In this document: one piece after another, positions 7,985 through 17,600 of the stretch | How positions within the stretch are numbered: position 1 is the stretch's first letter | Layout: each line of letters opens with the position of its first letter | NCBI RefSeq assembly: GCF_007993935.1 | Contig: NZ_VITY01000016.1 | Span: 147,620 to 211,619, forward strand | From: Bradyrhizobium macuxiense | Lineage (GTDB): Bacteria > Pseudomonadota > Alphaproteobacteria > Rhizobiales > Xanthobacteraceae | DNA length: 64,000 nucleotides | Reading direction: 5' to 3' | Translations under genes and position numbers: made by a program | The notes under the pieces: model-generated | What the model was told of the DNA's origin: nothing | Database searches by the model: none | Seen by the model: only the letters and a program-made list of their open reading frames with translations

Positions 7985-9094
7985 ATGAGCAACGTCACCA
8001 AAGCTGCCACGCCGGCCGTGGGCGGCCGTGCCGCAGCCAGAAGAGAATTGCCGGAGCACTTTAAGGCCTATAAGCACGTCTGGGTCTTCGTCGAGCAGGA
8101 GCGCGGCCAGGTACATCCCGTTTCCTGGGAGCTCATGGGGGCGGGCCGCAGGCTTGCCGACAAGCTGAAGGTTGATCTCGCCGCAATCGTAATCGGTCCG
8201 GAGGGGGAGGCGACGCGCAATGCCGCGCTCGAATCGTTCTGCTATGGCGCCGATCTGAGCTATCTCGTGCCCGACAACATTCTGTCGGAGTATCGCAATG
8301 AATCCTATACCAAGGCGCTGACCGAACTTGTCAACGCCTACAAGCCAGAGATCTTGCTGCTCGGCGCCACCACGCTCGGCCGCGATCTGGCGGGATCTGT
8401 CGCGACGACGCTCCTGACAGGGCTGACCGCCGACTGCACCGAGCTCGACGTCGATGCTGATGGTTCGCTTGCGGCCACACGTCCGACCTTTGGCGGCTCG
8501 CTGCTCTGCACGATCTACACCTTGAATTATCGGCCGCAGATGGCAACCGTCCGCCCGCGCGTCATGCCGATGCCCGAACGTGTCGAGCGCGATGCGGCCC
8601 GCATCGTTATCCACCCGCTTGGTCTCGTTGAGGACGACATCGTCACCAAGGTGCTGTCGTTCATTCCGGACCGCGATTCCGAAACGTCCAATCTTGCCTA
8701 CGCCGATGTCGTGGTCGCCGGCGGCTTGGGGCTGGGATCGCAGGACAACTTCCACCTGGTGCGCCAGCTCGCAACGGTCCTCGGCGCCGAGTATGGTTGC
8801 TCGCGCCCTCTGGTGCAAAAGGGCTGGGTCTCGACCGACCGGCAGATTGGCCAGACCGGCAAGACCATTCGGCCAAAGCTCTATATCGCTGCCGGCATAT
8901 CCGGCGCGATCCAGCACCGGGTCGGCGTCGAAGGCGCCGATCTGATCGTCGCAATCAATACCGACAAGAATGCGCCGATATTCGATTTCGCCCATATCGC
9001 CATCGTCAACGACGCCCTGCAGCTGTTGCCGGCGCTGACGGCCGCATTTCGAGCGCGGCTTTTGCCGCATTCGCGCGCCCGGATCGCGAGTTAG
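7985..9094 (+). CDS. fixB: FixB, electron transfer flavoprotein alpha subunit
   Basis: The 369-residue alpha subunit of the FixABCX complex. This complex bifurcates electrons from NADH to quinone and to ferredoxin/flavodoxin for nitrogenase. The N-terminal half has FixB segments (HVWVFVEQERGQVHPVSWEL; ILLLGATTLGRDLAGSVATTL; LTADCTELD). The C-terminal FAD-binding half has the ETF-alpha signature (GSRPLVQKGW-like region, GQTGKTIRPKLYIAAGISG, NTDKNAPIFDFA). The start is taken as the ATG at 7985 (MSNVTK) rather than 7967. fixC begins 10 bases after its stop. NifA-type control from 7158 is likely. Confidence 0.95.
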   Translation: MSNVTKAATPAVGGRAAARRELPEHFKAYKHVWVFVEQERGQVHPVSWELMGAGRRLADKLKVDLAAIVIGPEGEATRNAALESFCYGADLSYLVPDNILSEYRNESYTKALTELVNAYKPEILLLGATTLGRDLAGSVATTLLTGLTADCTELDVDADGSLAATRPTFGGSLLCTIYTLNYRPQMATVRPRVMPMPERVERDAARIVIHPLGLVEDDIVTKVLSFIPDRDSETSNLAYADVVVAGGLGLGSQDNFHLVRQLATVLGAEYGCSRPLVQKGWVSTDRQIGQTGKTIRPKLYIAAGISGAIQHRVGVEGADLIVAINTDKNAPIFDFAHIAIVNDALQLLPALTAAFRARLLPHSRARIAS

Positions 9095-9103
9095 GAGATT
9101 GTC

Positions 9104-10411
9104 ATGATCGAGGAGAGGTTCGACGCAATCGTGGTCGGCGCCGGGATGGCAGGCAACGCGGCGGCACTGACCATGGCCAAGCGCGGCATGAAGGTCCTGC
9201 AGCTCGAGCGCGGCGAATACGCCGGATCGAAGAATGTGCAGGGTGCAATCCTCTATGCCGACATGATGGAAAAGCTGATACCGGACTTTCGCGAGGAGGC
9301 GCCGCTCGAACGTCACTTGGTCGAACAACGGTTCTGGATGATGGACGATCGCTCCCACCTTGCCATGCAGTATCGCTCCGAGGACTTCAACGAGGAGCGG
9401 CCGAACCGCTATACCATCATTCGCGCGCAGTTCGATAAATGGTTCTCATCAAAAGTGCGGGAGGCTGGCGCGACCGTATTATGCGAGACGACAGTCACGG
9501 AGCTCGCGCGAGACGATCATGGAAGGGTGATTGGCGTTCGTACAGATCGCCGCGACGGCGAGATACACGCCGACGTCGTGGTGCTGGCCGAAGGGGTTAA
9601 TGGCCTGCTTGGGACGCGTGCGGGCCTGCGCGCGCGGCCTGAGCCCGACAAGGTGGCATTGGCGGTGAAGGAAATGCACTTCTTGCCGCGCGAGACGATC
9701 GAGGCTCGCTTCAATCTCGAGGGCGACGAAGGGCTCGTGATTGAGGCCGCGGGCACCATTTCCCGCGGCATGACCGGAATGGGTTTCATCTATGCCAACA
9801 AGGAGTGCATTTCGCTCGGTATCGGTTGCCTTGTCGCCGACTTCCAGCGCAGCGGTGAGACGCCCTACGGGTTGCTCGATCACTTCAAGAGGCATCCGTC
9901 CGTGGCGCCGCTGATCGCAGGCTCCGAGGTCAAGGAATATTCCGCCCATCTCATTCCTGAGGGCGGCTACAAGGCGATCCCGCAGCTCTATGGCGAAGGA
10001 TGGGTGGTGGCAGGCGACGCGGCGCAGCTCAACAACGCCGTCCATCGCGAAGGTTCCAATCTTGCGATGACCTCAGGCCGGATCGCCGCCGAAACAATCT
10101 TCCAGGTGAAATCGCGTGGCGATCGCATGACTGCAAAAAATCTGTCGCTCTACAAGAAGATGCTGGATGATTCCTTCGTCATCAAGGATCTCAAGAAATA
10201 CAAGGATTTGCCGACGCTGATGCACACCAATTCGCAAAACTTTTTCCTCACCTATCCGCAACTCCTCTCAAGGGCGATGCAGAACTTTGTGCGTGTCGAT
10301 GGTACGCCAAAGGCCGAGAAGGAGAAGATGACACTGAAATCCTTTGTCAAGGCGCGGTCGTGGACAGGTCTGTTCGGCGATGCATTCCGTTTCGCTCGCG
10401 CCTGGCGCTGA
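9104..10411 (+). CDS. fixC: FixC, flavoprotein-quinone oxidoreductase
   Basis: A 435-residue homologue of ETF-quinone oxidoreductase. It starts with a dinucleotide-binding motif (VVGAGMAGNAAALTMAKRG) and has the second FAD contact VVAGDAAQLNN about two thirds along. Family-typical segments are LERGEYAGSKNVQGA and a GGYKAIPQLYGEGW stretch. It transfers electrons from FixAB to the quinone pool. AGGAG precedes the ATG. It is co-transcribed with fixB (10-base gap) and fixX. Confidence 0.96.
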   Translation: MIEERFDAIVVGAGMAGNAAALTMAKRGMKVLQLERGEYAGSKNVQGAILYADMMEKLIPDFREEAPLERHLVEQRFWMMDDRSHLAMQYRSEDFNEERPNRYTIIRAQFDKWFSSKVREAGATVLCETTVTELARDDHGRVIGVRTDRRDGEIHADVVVLAEGVNGLLGTRAGLRARPEPDKVALAVKEMHFLPRETIEARFNLEGDEGLVIEAAGTISRGMTGMGFIYANKECISLGIGCLVADFQRSGETPYGLLDHFKRHPSVAPLIAGSEVKEYSAHLIPEGGYKAIPQLYGEGWVVAGDAAQLNNAVHREGSNLAMTSGRIAAETIFQVKSRGDRMTAKNLSLYKKMLDDSFVIKDLKKYKDLPTLMHTNSQNFFLTYPQLLSRAMQNFVRVDGTPKAEKEKMTLKSFVKARSWTGLFGDAFRFARAWR

Positions 10412-10462
10412 CCAAGGTCGAACCGGACAAACAAAGTCGAGCCGAACAAAGGAGGCTAAAAC

Positions 10463-10762
10463 ATGAATGCCGAGCTGCCCTCAGTGCGCGTCGAGGACAA
10501 ACTGTACTACAACCGGTATCTTGTCGACGTCGGCCGACCCCACGTCAAGGTCCGCGCGCACACGACGCCTTCGCCGCAGCTCCTTGCACTTTTGAAAGCG
10601 TGCCCCGCGCGCTGCTACGAGCTCAACGACAAGGGGCAGGTCGAAGTCACCGTCGACGGCTGCATCGAGTGTGGCACCTGCCGCGTCATCGGCGAGCCGA
10701 CCGGCGACATCGAATGGAGTTATCCGCGCGGTGGATATGGCGTGCTATTCAAGTTTGGATGA
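10463..10762 (+). CDS. fixX: FixX ferredoxin-like protein
   Basis: A 99-residue ferredoxin-like subunit of FixABCX. One cysteine lies in CPARCY and the others in CIECGTC, giving the single-cluster arrangement of FixX. AGGAGG lies directly upstream of the ATG. It is the last gene of the fixBCX unit. Confidence 0.95.
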   Translation: MNAELPSVRVEDKLYYNRYLVDVGRPHVKVRAHTTPSPQLLALLKACPARCYELNDKGQVEVTVDGCIECGTCRVIGEPTGDIEWSYPRGGYGVLFKFG

Positions 10763-11446
10763 GGGGATCAAAGATCGCGGTGTGACGCCATTGAGCGAGA
10801 CGATCCCGCCACGGCTTCAATTCGCCTATCACTGGCTTGAGGCCGCCAGGCGGCATAGTTACTCCAGGTCGAAATCCGGCGAGCTCAGGCACAGCGAAGG
10901 CGTGGCAGCGCCACTTTCTCAACTCGAGTTGGCGCGCACATCTGTTCGAACTTACCGGCCACACATGCGCGGGGACAAACCGAGGTGTTCCGGAGATCAT
11001 ATGAAATTGGCTTATACCAAGCAGCATCAAACGAGCAGGCTTCCTTGGTCAGTGTCCGGAAGGCAATAAAGCCGTCGCGACCAGAGCGCAGGAAAATCCT
11101 TATCACCTGCCATACCCAACTGTGCTCATCGCGCGGCTTCCATAGCCCTTCCTTCAGATAGCGATCGAAAGACGTTCCTCAACTACGACATCAGAGGATT
11201 GGCAGAGCGCAGCATATGAGAACGTTGTGCGGGTTAACCTGCTGCGGCCGCAGTCCCGCTTTCAATCGCCGAGATTCGGATCCGCGAACGCGATCGGAAG
11301 CCGAGCCCAATGCGCCATCGGAAACCTGCGCTGTGGCGCGCTTGGTAACAATCTCCAAGCCAACCCTGACCTAGCGTCAGATTTGCATTCCGCGTTCGTG
11401 CTGTTAGGTTGAGAGCGGCTGGGGGCCAATCTTAGGTAACGCTCGA
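10763..11446. other. Region after fixX, no gene recognised
   Basis: Only low-quality open frames. A dyad CTGAC-N5-GTCAG lies near 11368-11382, about 65 bases before the small peptide gene, and may be an operator. No sigma-54 or FixK site was found. Confidence 0.4.
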
Positions 11447-11644
11447 ATGAAAAAATGGTTGTTTGTGACTGCGAGCGCCGTGGCGCTTGCAGCGGCGGTT
11501 CCGACTTTCGTTGCTGAGGCCGCCGGACCGGTCGACAGCAATGCGCAGGTCGTGAATGAGTCGGATATTTGCAGCGCCAGCCCGGAGATGGCTTGGCTCT
11601 GCCGAACCTTTTATTGCTTATGCGACCCGCAGTGCAAACTATAA
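11447..11644 (+). CDS. Small secreted cysteine-containing peptide
   Basis: The 65-residue product has a clear Sec signal peptide (MKKWLFVTASAVALAAA, cleavage probable after AEA around residue 25). The mature part is about 40 residues with five cysteines, four of them clustered near the end (WLCRTFYCLCDPQC), suggesting disulfides or metal binding in the periplasm. The upstream TTAGGTAACG gives a moderate ribosome binding site. I do not recognise the family. Its position between fixX and the nif-type ahpCD operon suggests a symbiotic role, but this is inference. Confidence 0.65.
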   Translation: MKKWLFVTASAVALAAAVPTFVAEAAGPVDSNAQVVNESDICSASPEMAWLCRTFYCLCDPQCKL

Positions 11645-11905
11645 TGAACTAACAAAATCAATCTGGCAGAAATTGAGGATAGTGTCCTAGTACACTGGCC
11701 GCTTGAGGGCATAGCGGCCCCGTCCTCTTCCCGTGGGGCACTGTCAGATGATGCAAGGCGTGCCATTTTCAGTGTTCTCTCGATCGCCAATTCCGCTCGA
11801 GCGATTCAGGCCTCGTTCACGAAGGGGTGAGGGTAGCCTCTGGGCAAGCATCGAGTTCCGAATGCTGCCCTCACCCACCTGGAAAGAGCGGGCAGTGAGG
11901 TTAGA

Positions 11906-12454
11906 TCACCCCGTCGTCGGAGCAGCGCCGTGCCCCGCCGCTTCGATCGCAACTGCCGCCGACTGCACGATGGCTGCAAAACGCGCCGCAGTCTGGATCG
12001 TCTCAGTACTGACGCCTGCCGCACGTAGCGCCTTCTCGTGCGCGTCAATACAGGCGCCGCAGCCGTTTATGGCCGATACCGCCAAGGACCACAGTTCGAA
12101 ATCTGACTTGTCCACGCCGGGATTGCTGATCACGTTCATCCGCAGCCGCGCCGGCATCATCTTGTACTCCGGGTTGGTGGCGAGGTGAACGAAGCGGTAG
12201 TAGACGTTGTTCATCGCCATCACGGAAGCTGCCGATCTCGCTGCCGCGATCGCGACTGGGGTCATCACGGCGGCGGCAGCCGATTCCATCGCGGCGATCA
12301 CGGCCGGATTGCGGGTGGCTATCGCGCTCGCCAACAGTAGCCCATACTGGCGCTGCGGCGACAGCGTCTCATCGGCGACCATCGACATCAGGTTGAGCCT
12401 GATGTCCTTTGCGAAGTCGGGGATTTGTTCCTTCAACTGCTCGATCGACAACAT
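11906..12454 (-). CDS. ahpD: Alkyl hydroperoxide reductase partner AhpD
   Basis: A 182-residue carboxymuconolactone-decarboxylase-fold protein with the AhpD active site motif CGACIDAHE (redox CxxC with the downstream His-Glu). It recycles AhpC at the expense of the cell's thiol systems. Its helical N-terminus (IPDFAKDIRLNLMSM) matches the AhpD family. It starts 6 bases after the ahpC stop, so both are in one operon under a sigma-54 promoter. Confidence 0.9.
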   Translation of the reverse strand: MLSIEQLKEQIPDFAKDIRLNLMSMVADETLSPQRQYGLLLASAIATRNPAVIAAMESAAAAVMTPVAIAAARSAASVMAMNNVYYRFVHLATNPEYKMMPARLRMNVISNPGVDKSDFELWSLAVSAINGCGACIDAHEKALRAAGVSTETIQTAARFAAIVQSAAVAIEAAGHGAAPTTG

Positions 12455-12460
12455 GCTGCC

Positions 12461-13015
12461 TCAAGCAACGTTCAGCGTTTCGCCGCCGATCTCGCGATTG
12501 CACGGGCAGAGTTCGTCGGTCTGCAGCGCGTCCAGAACGCGCAGCGTGTCCTTGGGGCTGCGGCCGACATTGAGATTCGTCGCGTAGACATGTTGGATGG
12601 TATTGTCAGGATCAGTGATAAAGGTATAGCGGTAGGCGACGCCCTCGGGCGAACGCACCCCAAGGCCATCGACCAGCGCCCCTGTGGTATCGGCAAATTG
12701 CCAGATCGGCAGATTGTGCAGGTCCTGGTGTGCGCGTCGCCAGGCGAGCTTGCAGAACTCGTTGTCGGTCGAACCGCCCAGTACGACCGCATCGCGGTCG
12801 GCAAAATCCTTGGATAGCCGGGCAAACTCGGCGATCTCGGTCGGGCAGACGAACGTGAAATCCTTCGGGTAGAAGAAGATGATCTTCCATTTCCCGGAAA
12901 AGCTGTCTTCAGTCAACGTTTCGAATGCACTCTGTCCTTCTTCCTCTGGCGCGTGAAAGCCAGGCTTTACGCCTGTGATTTCGAACGACGGCAACTTGCT
13001 TCCAATTCCAAGCAT
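12461..13015 (-). CDS. ahpC: Peroxiredoxin AhpC
   Basis: The 184-residue 2-Cys peroxiredoxin has the peroxidatic motif FYPKDFTFVCPTEI about 60 residues in. The resolving region DELCPCNR lies near the C-terminus, with two Cys instead of one. It reduces hydrogen and organic peroxides, useful where nitrogenase must be protected. The start at 13015 is chosen for GGGAGG 7 bases upstream. It is followed at once by ahpD, with a perfect sigma-54 promoter 56 bases upstream. Confidence 0.94.
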   Translation of the reverse strand: MLGIGSKLPSFEITGVKPGFHAPEEEGQSAFETLTEDSFSGKWKIIFFYPKDFTFVCPTEIAEFARLSKDFADRDAVVLGGSTDNEFCKLAWRRAHQDLHNLPIWQFADTTGALVDGLGVRSPEGVAYRYTFITDPDNTIQHVYATNLNVGRSPKDTLRVLDALQTDELCPCNREIGGETLNVA

Positions 13016-13070
13016 ATTGTCCTCCCAAGTTCGTCTCATGGCGGAAGCCGTGCTTCCGCCATGAGCGAAG

Positions 13071-13085
13071 CAAGCTATGTGCCAC
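13071..13085 (-). promoter_or_regulatory. Sigma-54 promoter of ahpCD
   Basis: The minus strand reads TGGCACA-TAGC-TTGC with exact GG-N10-GC spacing. I found no perfect TGT-N10-ACA upstream, so the activator (NifA or another) is not shown. Confidence 0.78.
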
Positions 13086-13404
13086 GTGATCTCGCGAGGC
13101 GATTGGTCTAGCAGCAAGCGGGACACTTGCTGTGGGGGATCTGATGCCATTGGCATGTTGGTCGTTCACTCGAGGAATCCCGTCGCGGCTTGTTCGGCAG
13201 CACTTTGGCCTCGTACTACGCGAGCGTAGCGTTGCTCGCCTCCGGATCCCCGATGCAGGTTCCTTGAAATCGCCATAAGCATGTAAATTGGTGAGGAGCA
13301 ATCGCGTGCGCGAGAGTCTCCGTTAGGGCCGAACCGACGAGATCTGCTCACCCTCGACGCACTCGCAGTCGATCGTCCGGACAGAAGTGCGTTCTCGGAT
13401 TTAG
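13086..13404. other. Boundary between nif block and defence cassette
   Basis: No gene recognised. The Wadjet operon ends at 13405 and ahpCD points the same way, so this stretch is the junction of the two regions. Confidence 0.5.
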
Positions 13405-14622
13405 TCAGGCGTGTAGCGACTCTTTGCCTAAAAGATCAATGATCCGCTCGGCAATGGCCTCTTCTTCGATCTTGATTCCGGTCTTTATCATGGCCGCGGT
13501 GAGATCTGCATCCCATGAAGCGATGACTGGCCGGCCGCTCAGTGGTATCGCGAGCTGAGGAGCGCTTTTGGACGCGGCGACGTAGTCTGCCGCTGAGAAG
13601 TGCCACGGTACGGCGCCGTATTTCGCTATTACGTAGTTGGCGATCATAATTCCTGGCCAATCATAGTCGCCATGATACCGAAGGTCTGCTCCCGATTCCT
13701 TGAGCTGCTTGAGAATGGTCCGCTGAGCCGCACCGAGATGGCCGTCGACGCAAACGACCGGAGGGCAGGCGGTCCCGAGTTGGTCGGCGAGGATTGCGAC
13801 GAGATTCGGATTCTCGCACACCAAAATGGATCTTCTCGCCACCGTCCATTCCGACGGCCGCCGAGCGAGAAGCCGCAGTGATGCGTATTGTGGTTCTCCG
13901 GGTGAGACTGGCAATCCGCTGCACGGCACATTCAAGAACAGGGCAGGCTTGGCCAGTTCGTTCACCAGGATGCCGACCGCAGCCCATGTATCGCGGTCAT
14001 CGCCTGTGTCGGTCGATGAGCGGCTTCGAAGGACGGCCAGCGTGAGAGTGGCGACCGGGCGGGCGCTGTCGAGGCCGTGAGCGTCTCCGAGATGCTCCGC
14101 CGCGATTTGGGCCCGCGGTACTCCCGCAGCGGGAAGCCGTCTGAGGATGTCTTCGGTTTGTCTACAGATAAGGGACGCGGAATCCGGTTGATTGCCTGAT
14201 AGGCGCTTCAGGACGCCAAAGTTGAGCGGCGAGGCCAAATAGGCGATCAGATCGGTGTGCGAGCAGCCGGCCAGAACGGCCGCCCAACTTTCGCGAATCC
14301 TGTTCAATTCGGTTTCGCGGTGGATGATCGGACCGTCAAGAAGTTCGAGTGCGGTTCGAAGGGATGGTGCGATACCGGCATCGGAAAGCGCTCGGTCGAC
14401 TGCGCTGACGTCGATGGAGATTGAGGCTGCCACGCCGCCTCTGCGGCCGACCAGGGACGCAAGTGCGGTGCGTTCCGTTTCGTTCAGCCTGCCCACCTGG
14501 ATCGATGGGAGCTGGCCATCGGCCGGTCCGAGTTCGTAGCGCCTGCGCAGCCGCGCGCGCAGATCGGAAAGCTCGGCGCCGCCGAGGAGCCGGACTAGTC
14601 GTTCGTCTATAGTTGATGTCAT
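13405..14622 (-). CDS. jetD: Wadjet JetD, DUF2399 Toprim nuclease subunit
   Basis: A 405-residue protein with a C-terminal Toprim fold like the catalytic domain of topoisomerase VI/Spo11: Glu270 in CENPN, D293-G-H, and the metal-binding D319-Y-D321 in HGDYDWPGI. In Wadjet systems JetD is the endonuclease that cuts circular plasmid DNA after the SMC-like complex has extruded it. The family is DUF2399 (TIGR02679). It overlaps jetC by 4 bases and is the last gene of the operon. All Toprim acidic residues are present, so it looks functional. Confidence 0.9.
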   Translation of the reverse strand: MTSTIDERLVRLLGGAELSDLRARLRRRYELGPADGQLPSIQVGRLNETERTALASLVGRRGGVAASISIDVSAVDRALSDAGIAPSLRTALELLDGPIIHRETELNRIRESWAAVLAGCSHTDLIAYLASPLNFGVLKRLSGNQPDSASLICRQTEDILRRLPAAGVPRAQIAAEHLGDAHGLDSARPVATLTLAVLRSRSSTDTGDDRDTWAAVGILVNELAKPALFLNVPCSGLPVSPGEPQYASLRLLARRPSEWTVARRSILVCENPNLVAILADQLGTACPPVVCVDGHLGAAQRTILKQLKESGADLRYHGDYDWPGIMIANYVIAKYGAVPWHFSAADYVAASKSAPQLAIPLSGRPVIASWDADLTAAMIKTGIKIEEEAIAERIIDLLGKESLHA

Positions 14623-17600
14623 GCGCTACGATTTAACATCAGCCGCGCCGGCTCTTCCATCCTTGAGCGCGTCTTTCCGTTCCATCGCCAGCGGGAGACG
14701 TGAATTGCGTCGAACTTGTCGTGTCTCTGGAGTTGGCAGATCGCGACGCCCGGAAGCGTCTTGTAGCAGGCCCATTCGCGCTCGCTCGTGATAACGAAAT
14801 CCAGATCGAACTCGTGGATCAGGCCCATGCAGTGCGCCCGGACGCCGTCGTCGATGCCGGCGTACGCTTCGTCCAGCAGGACAAGGCGCGGCCGGGTGCT
14901 GTGCTCGTCGCCGTAGAAGCTTGCGACGGCTGCGAACATGGGAATGGTGAGACCCAACGCACGTTCGCCGCCGGAGGCAGGCTGAGAAATGGAAATCCAC
15001 CTACCCATTGCATTGCGCTCGACGACGAAGCGGTGCCACTGGCGATAGTCGAGGGCAGCCGAAAGCTGCTCGCGGAGACTGCTGCCGCCCGACTCTTCGG
15101 CCTTGAGCCGCTCTTGCTCGATGCGTCGCTGCAGCATGGCCCCGATGGCTTGCCTGTCATTCTCGGTCCACAGATCCGCGTTCGTCTTGAGGAGACGCTT
15201 ACGGGCGTCCTCCAGATCGGCTGGGGCACCTTGCGCTTCAGTGAGAGGGATCCACCTTAGGCGGAAATAGGTGCCCGTTGAGGTCGGGCGCTTTTCAATC
15301 TCCGCATTCACACGGTCCACATACTGCTCGGCGTCCTGGATGAGATTCCGGATTTGGACGGACATCTCCGACTGGAGGTGGTCCTCCAGAATCTTCGTCT
15401 CGCTTTCGGTGAGAAGGGTTCGGCGCTGCGTGATCTCGGTGTCGACCTGGGCAAGGACCTCAGCGGGAGACAGTCCGGTCTTGTTCTGGACTGCGATGGT
15501 GACCACCAGGCCGAATCCATCGACATTGTTACTGTAGGGGACGTATCCTAGTTGAGCGAGTGCATTCTGGAGATCGACGAATTCACCGTAGATTTTGGAC
15601 TGCAGGCCGTCCCACTCGTTATCGCGGATGTCGCTGAGCGCTTGGTTCAGTTCTGCGGCAAGCCCCCGCGTCTCGTCGACCGTCCATGTCCGGCCGGTGT
15701 CGGGGAACGCTACGTTGGGGGCGCCGGCGGCCATCAAACCTGTTGCTGCGAGCGTTTGCAGATTGCTTGCGGCTCGCTGCCGCTCCTCTACGCGCGTCGC
15801 CAAAGCTTGGGTCGCAGTTTCGTGCGCACCGACCGCCCGGGTATGGACGGCCACCGCCGAGAGTCGGCGCCCGTCCGTGCTGTCCACGTCGGCCCTGGCA
15901 TCATTGAGACGCTTTTGCGCGTCAATGAGGCGGCGTTCCCACTGTTCGGAGGTTGCTCCCACACTTTCCTTGAGAGCATCGTATATGGCGCGCGCCGATG
16001 TCGCCGATATCGCCGCGGCTTTGACGTCTTCTGCTGCGGCATGATGGCGGCTCCGGGCGGTTTCCGCACGTTCGTTGGTGTCTTGAAGGTTTTGCGCGGC
16101 GCGGATGGAATTCGAGCAATGTTCGACGACCACGAGGTGGGCTTCGCTGAGGCTATCGCAGGCAATCCGGGCCTGTTCGAGAGCCCGCTTGTCGCACGGA
16201 AGAGCGGTGTCGAGCGCGGCCTGCTCGGCGGACTCACTGCACGCTTTCAGAGCCTGTCGTGCGACCACTGTACCGTTTGCCCTTGCTGCGACGTTTTCAG
16301 TGGCCCGGTGTAGATCGTTGGTTGCCGAGCGCACGGTGTCGTGCGACTTGCGGAGATTGGTGTCCGACGGGCAGGTCCTCTCGACCTGTTCGATGGCCTC
16401 CGTCGTGGCGGCATTGCTCGTGATGGCGGTTTGGAGATCGGCAAGTTGCTCGCCCAGAGCGGCCGCGGTGGCCTCAAGCTCTTCGATCTTTTTCAGTCTG
16501 GCTCTCTCCCGAGCGGAATGGCCAATGTACGTGGCGCGGGATTTCTCCCATGTGCCCGAGAGAGCGCCGAGGCGGAAGTGGCCGGCCGGCGATACCCACA
16601 TCTCGGCGCCATCGTCGATGTCGGTGCAGGAGACTGCGCACAGAAAAGTCTCGACGGCATCCTGGACCGACGGTTCTCCACAGTGGACAAGCCAGTCGGC
16701 GAGGGTCCTACCGGTGACCAAGGGCCTCGAAACAAGCGACACGTCATGCTCGGTCTCGCCGATGAACATCCTGCCGTCGGGGAGGATCCACGCGTCGAGA
16801 AGTCCGGATGCCTCAAGTGCGGCTTCGAGGCCAGCCCGAACGCCGTCGTCGGCCTCCGATACAAAGTCAACGGCCTGCCACAAGGCTTGGCCCTTGCGGT
16901 CCTTGCGATCAGCCCTGCGTGTGTACGGGATGTGAGGGCGCTCGAATGAGCCGGTTTGCAGATCCGCGATCTGCTTTGCCATGGATTCCAGTTCAGCGCG
17001 TACCGCAGCCTTCTGATGTCTCAGCGTGGCCAGCGCCTCGGTCAGCCGTTTGTATGCAAGTCGGCACTCGGCTATGAGCTCGCGCGCGGCCGGGTTTTCG
17101 CCTTCGAGCGAGTGAGCCCATTCGACGAGGGCATCCACTGCGTCCTCGGTCGCTATTGCCATGAGATGTCCGCAGGCGCCGATATGGCGGCGCCACGCCG
17201 TACCGAGAGCGTTGATCTCACCGTTCAGCGCATTCTCGGCGGCAACAAGAGTCTTGCCGGCTTCGTCAAGCAGACCACGGGCAGTATTCTCGTCGCGCTC
17301 CGCGTTCGCCAGCGCCGAAATCTTGTTGTCGACTTCGCGAAGCAGCTCGACAACCGCATCGATGCTGCTTCTGCGGCCCCTGATCGCGGTCAGTAGACTG
17401 CCACGCTCGGATTGGAGAGAGGTCTGCCCATCGAGCCCAAGTTCGTTCGGCCACGCGGAGTAGGACTTCGCATGCTCAAATTGTGCGATCATGCCGACGG
17501 ATCTGGCGAGATCGAGCGCCTTGCTTCGATTGAGGGCAAGCGTTTCCATCGCGCGGTCAAGGTCGGCCCTTGCCGTTTGCCGGCGTTCGGACTCCGTCTT

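Noticed and set aside
7904..9358. 484-codon open frame on the minus strand
   Set aside because: Antisense to fixB and the start of fixC, product with no recognisable motif; a shadow created by GC-rich codon use.
11355..11400. GCGTCAGATT core before the small peptide gene
   Set aside because: Shares the core and downstream CATTCCG with the repeated element but lacks the -35 TTGAA and the 19-base spacing, so I did not count it as a copy.
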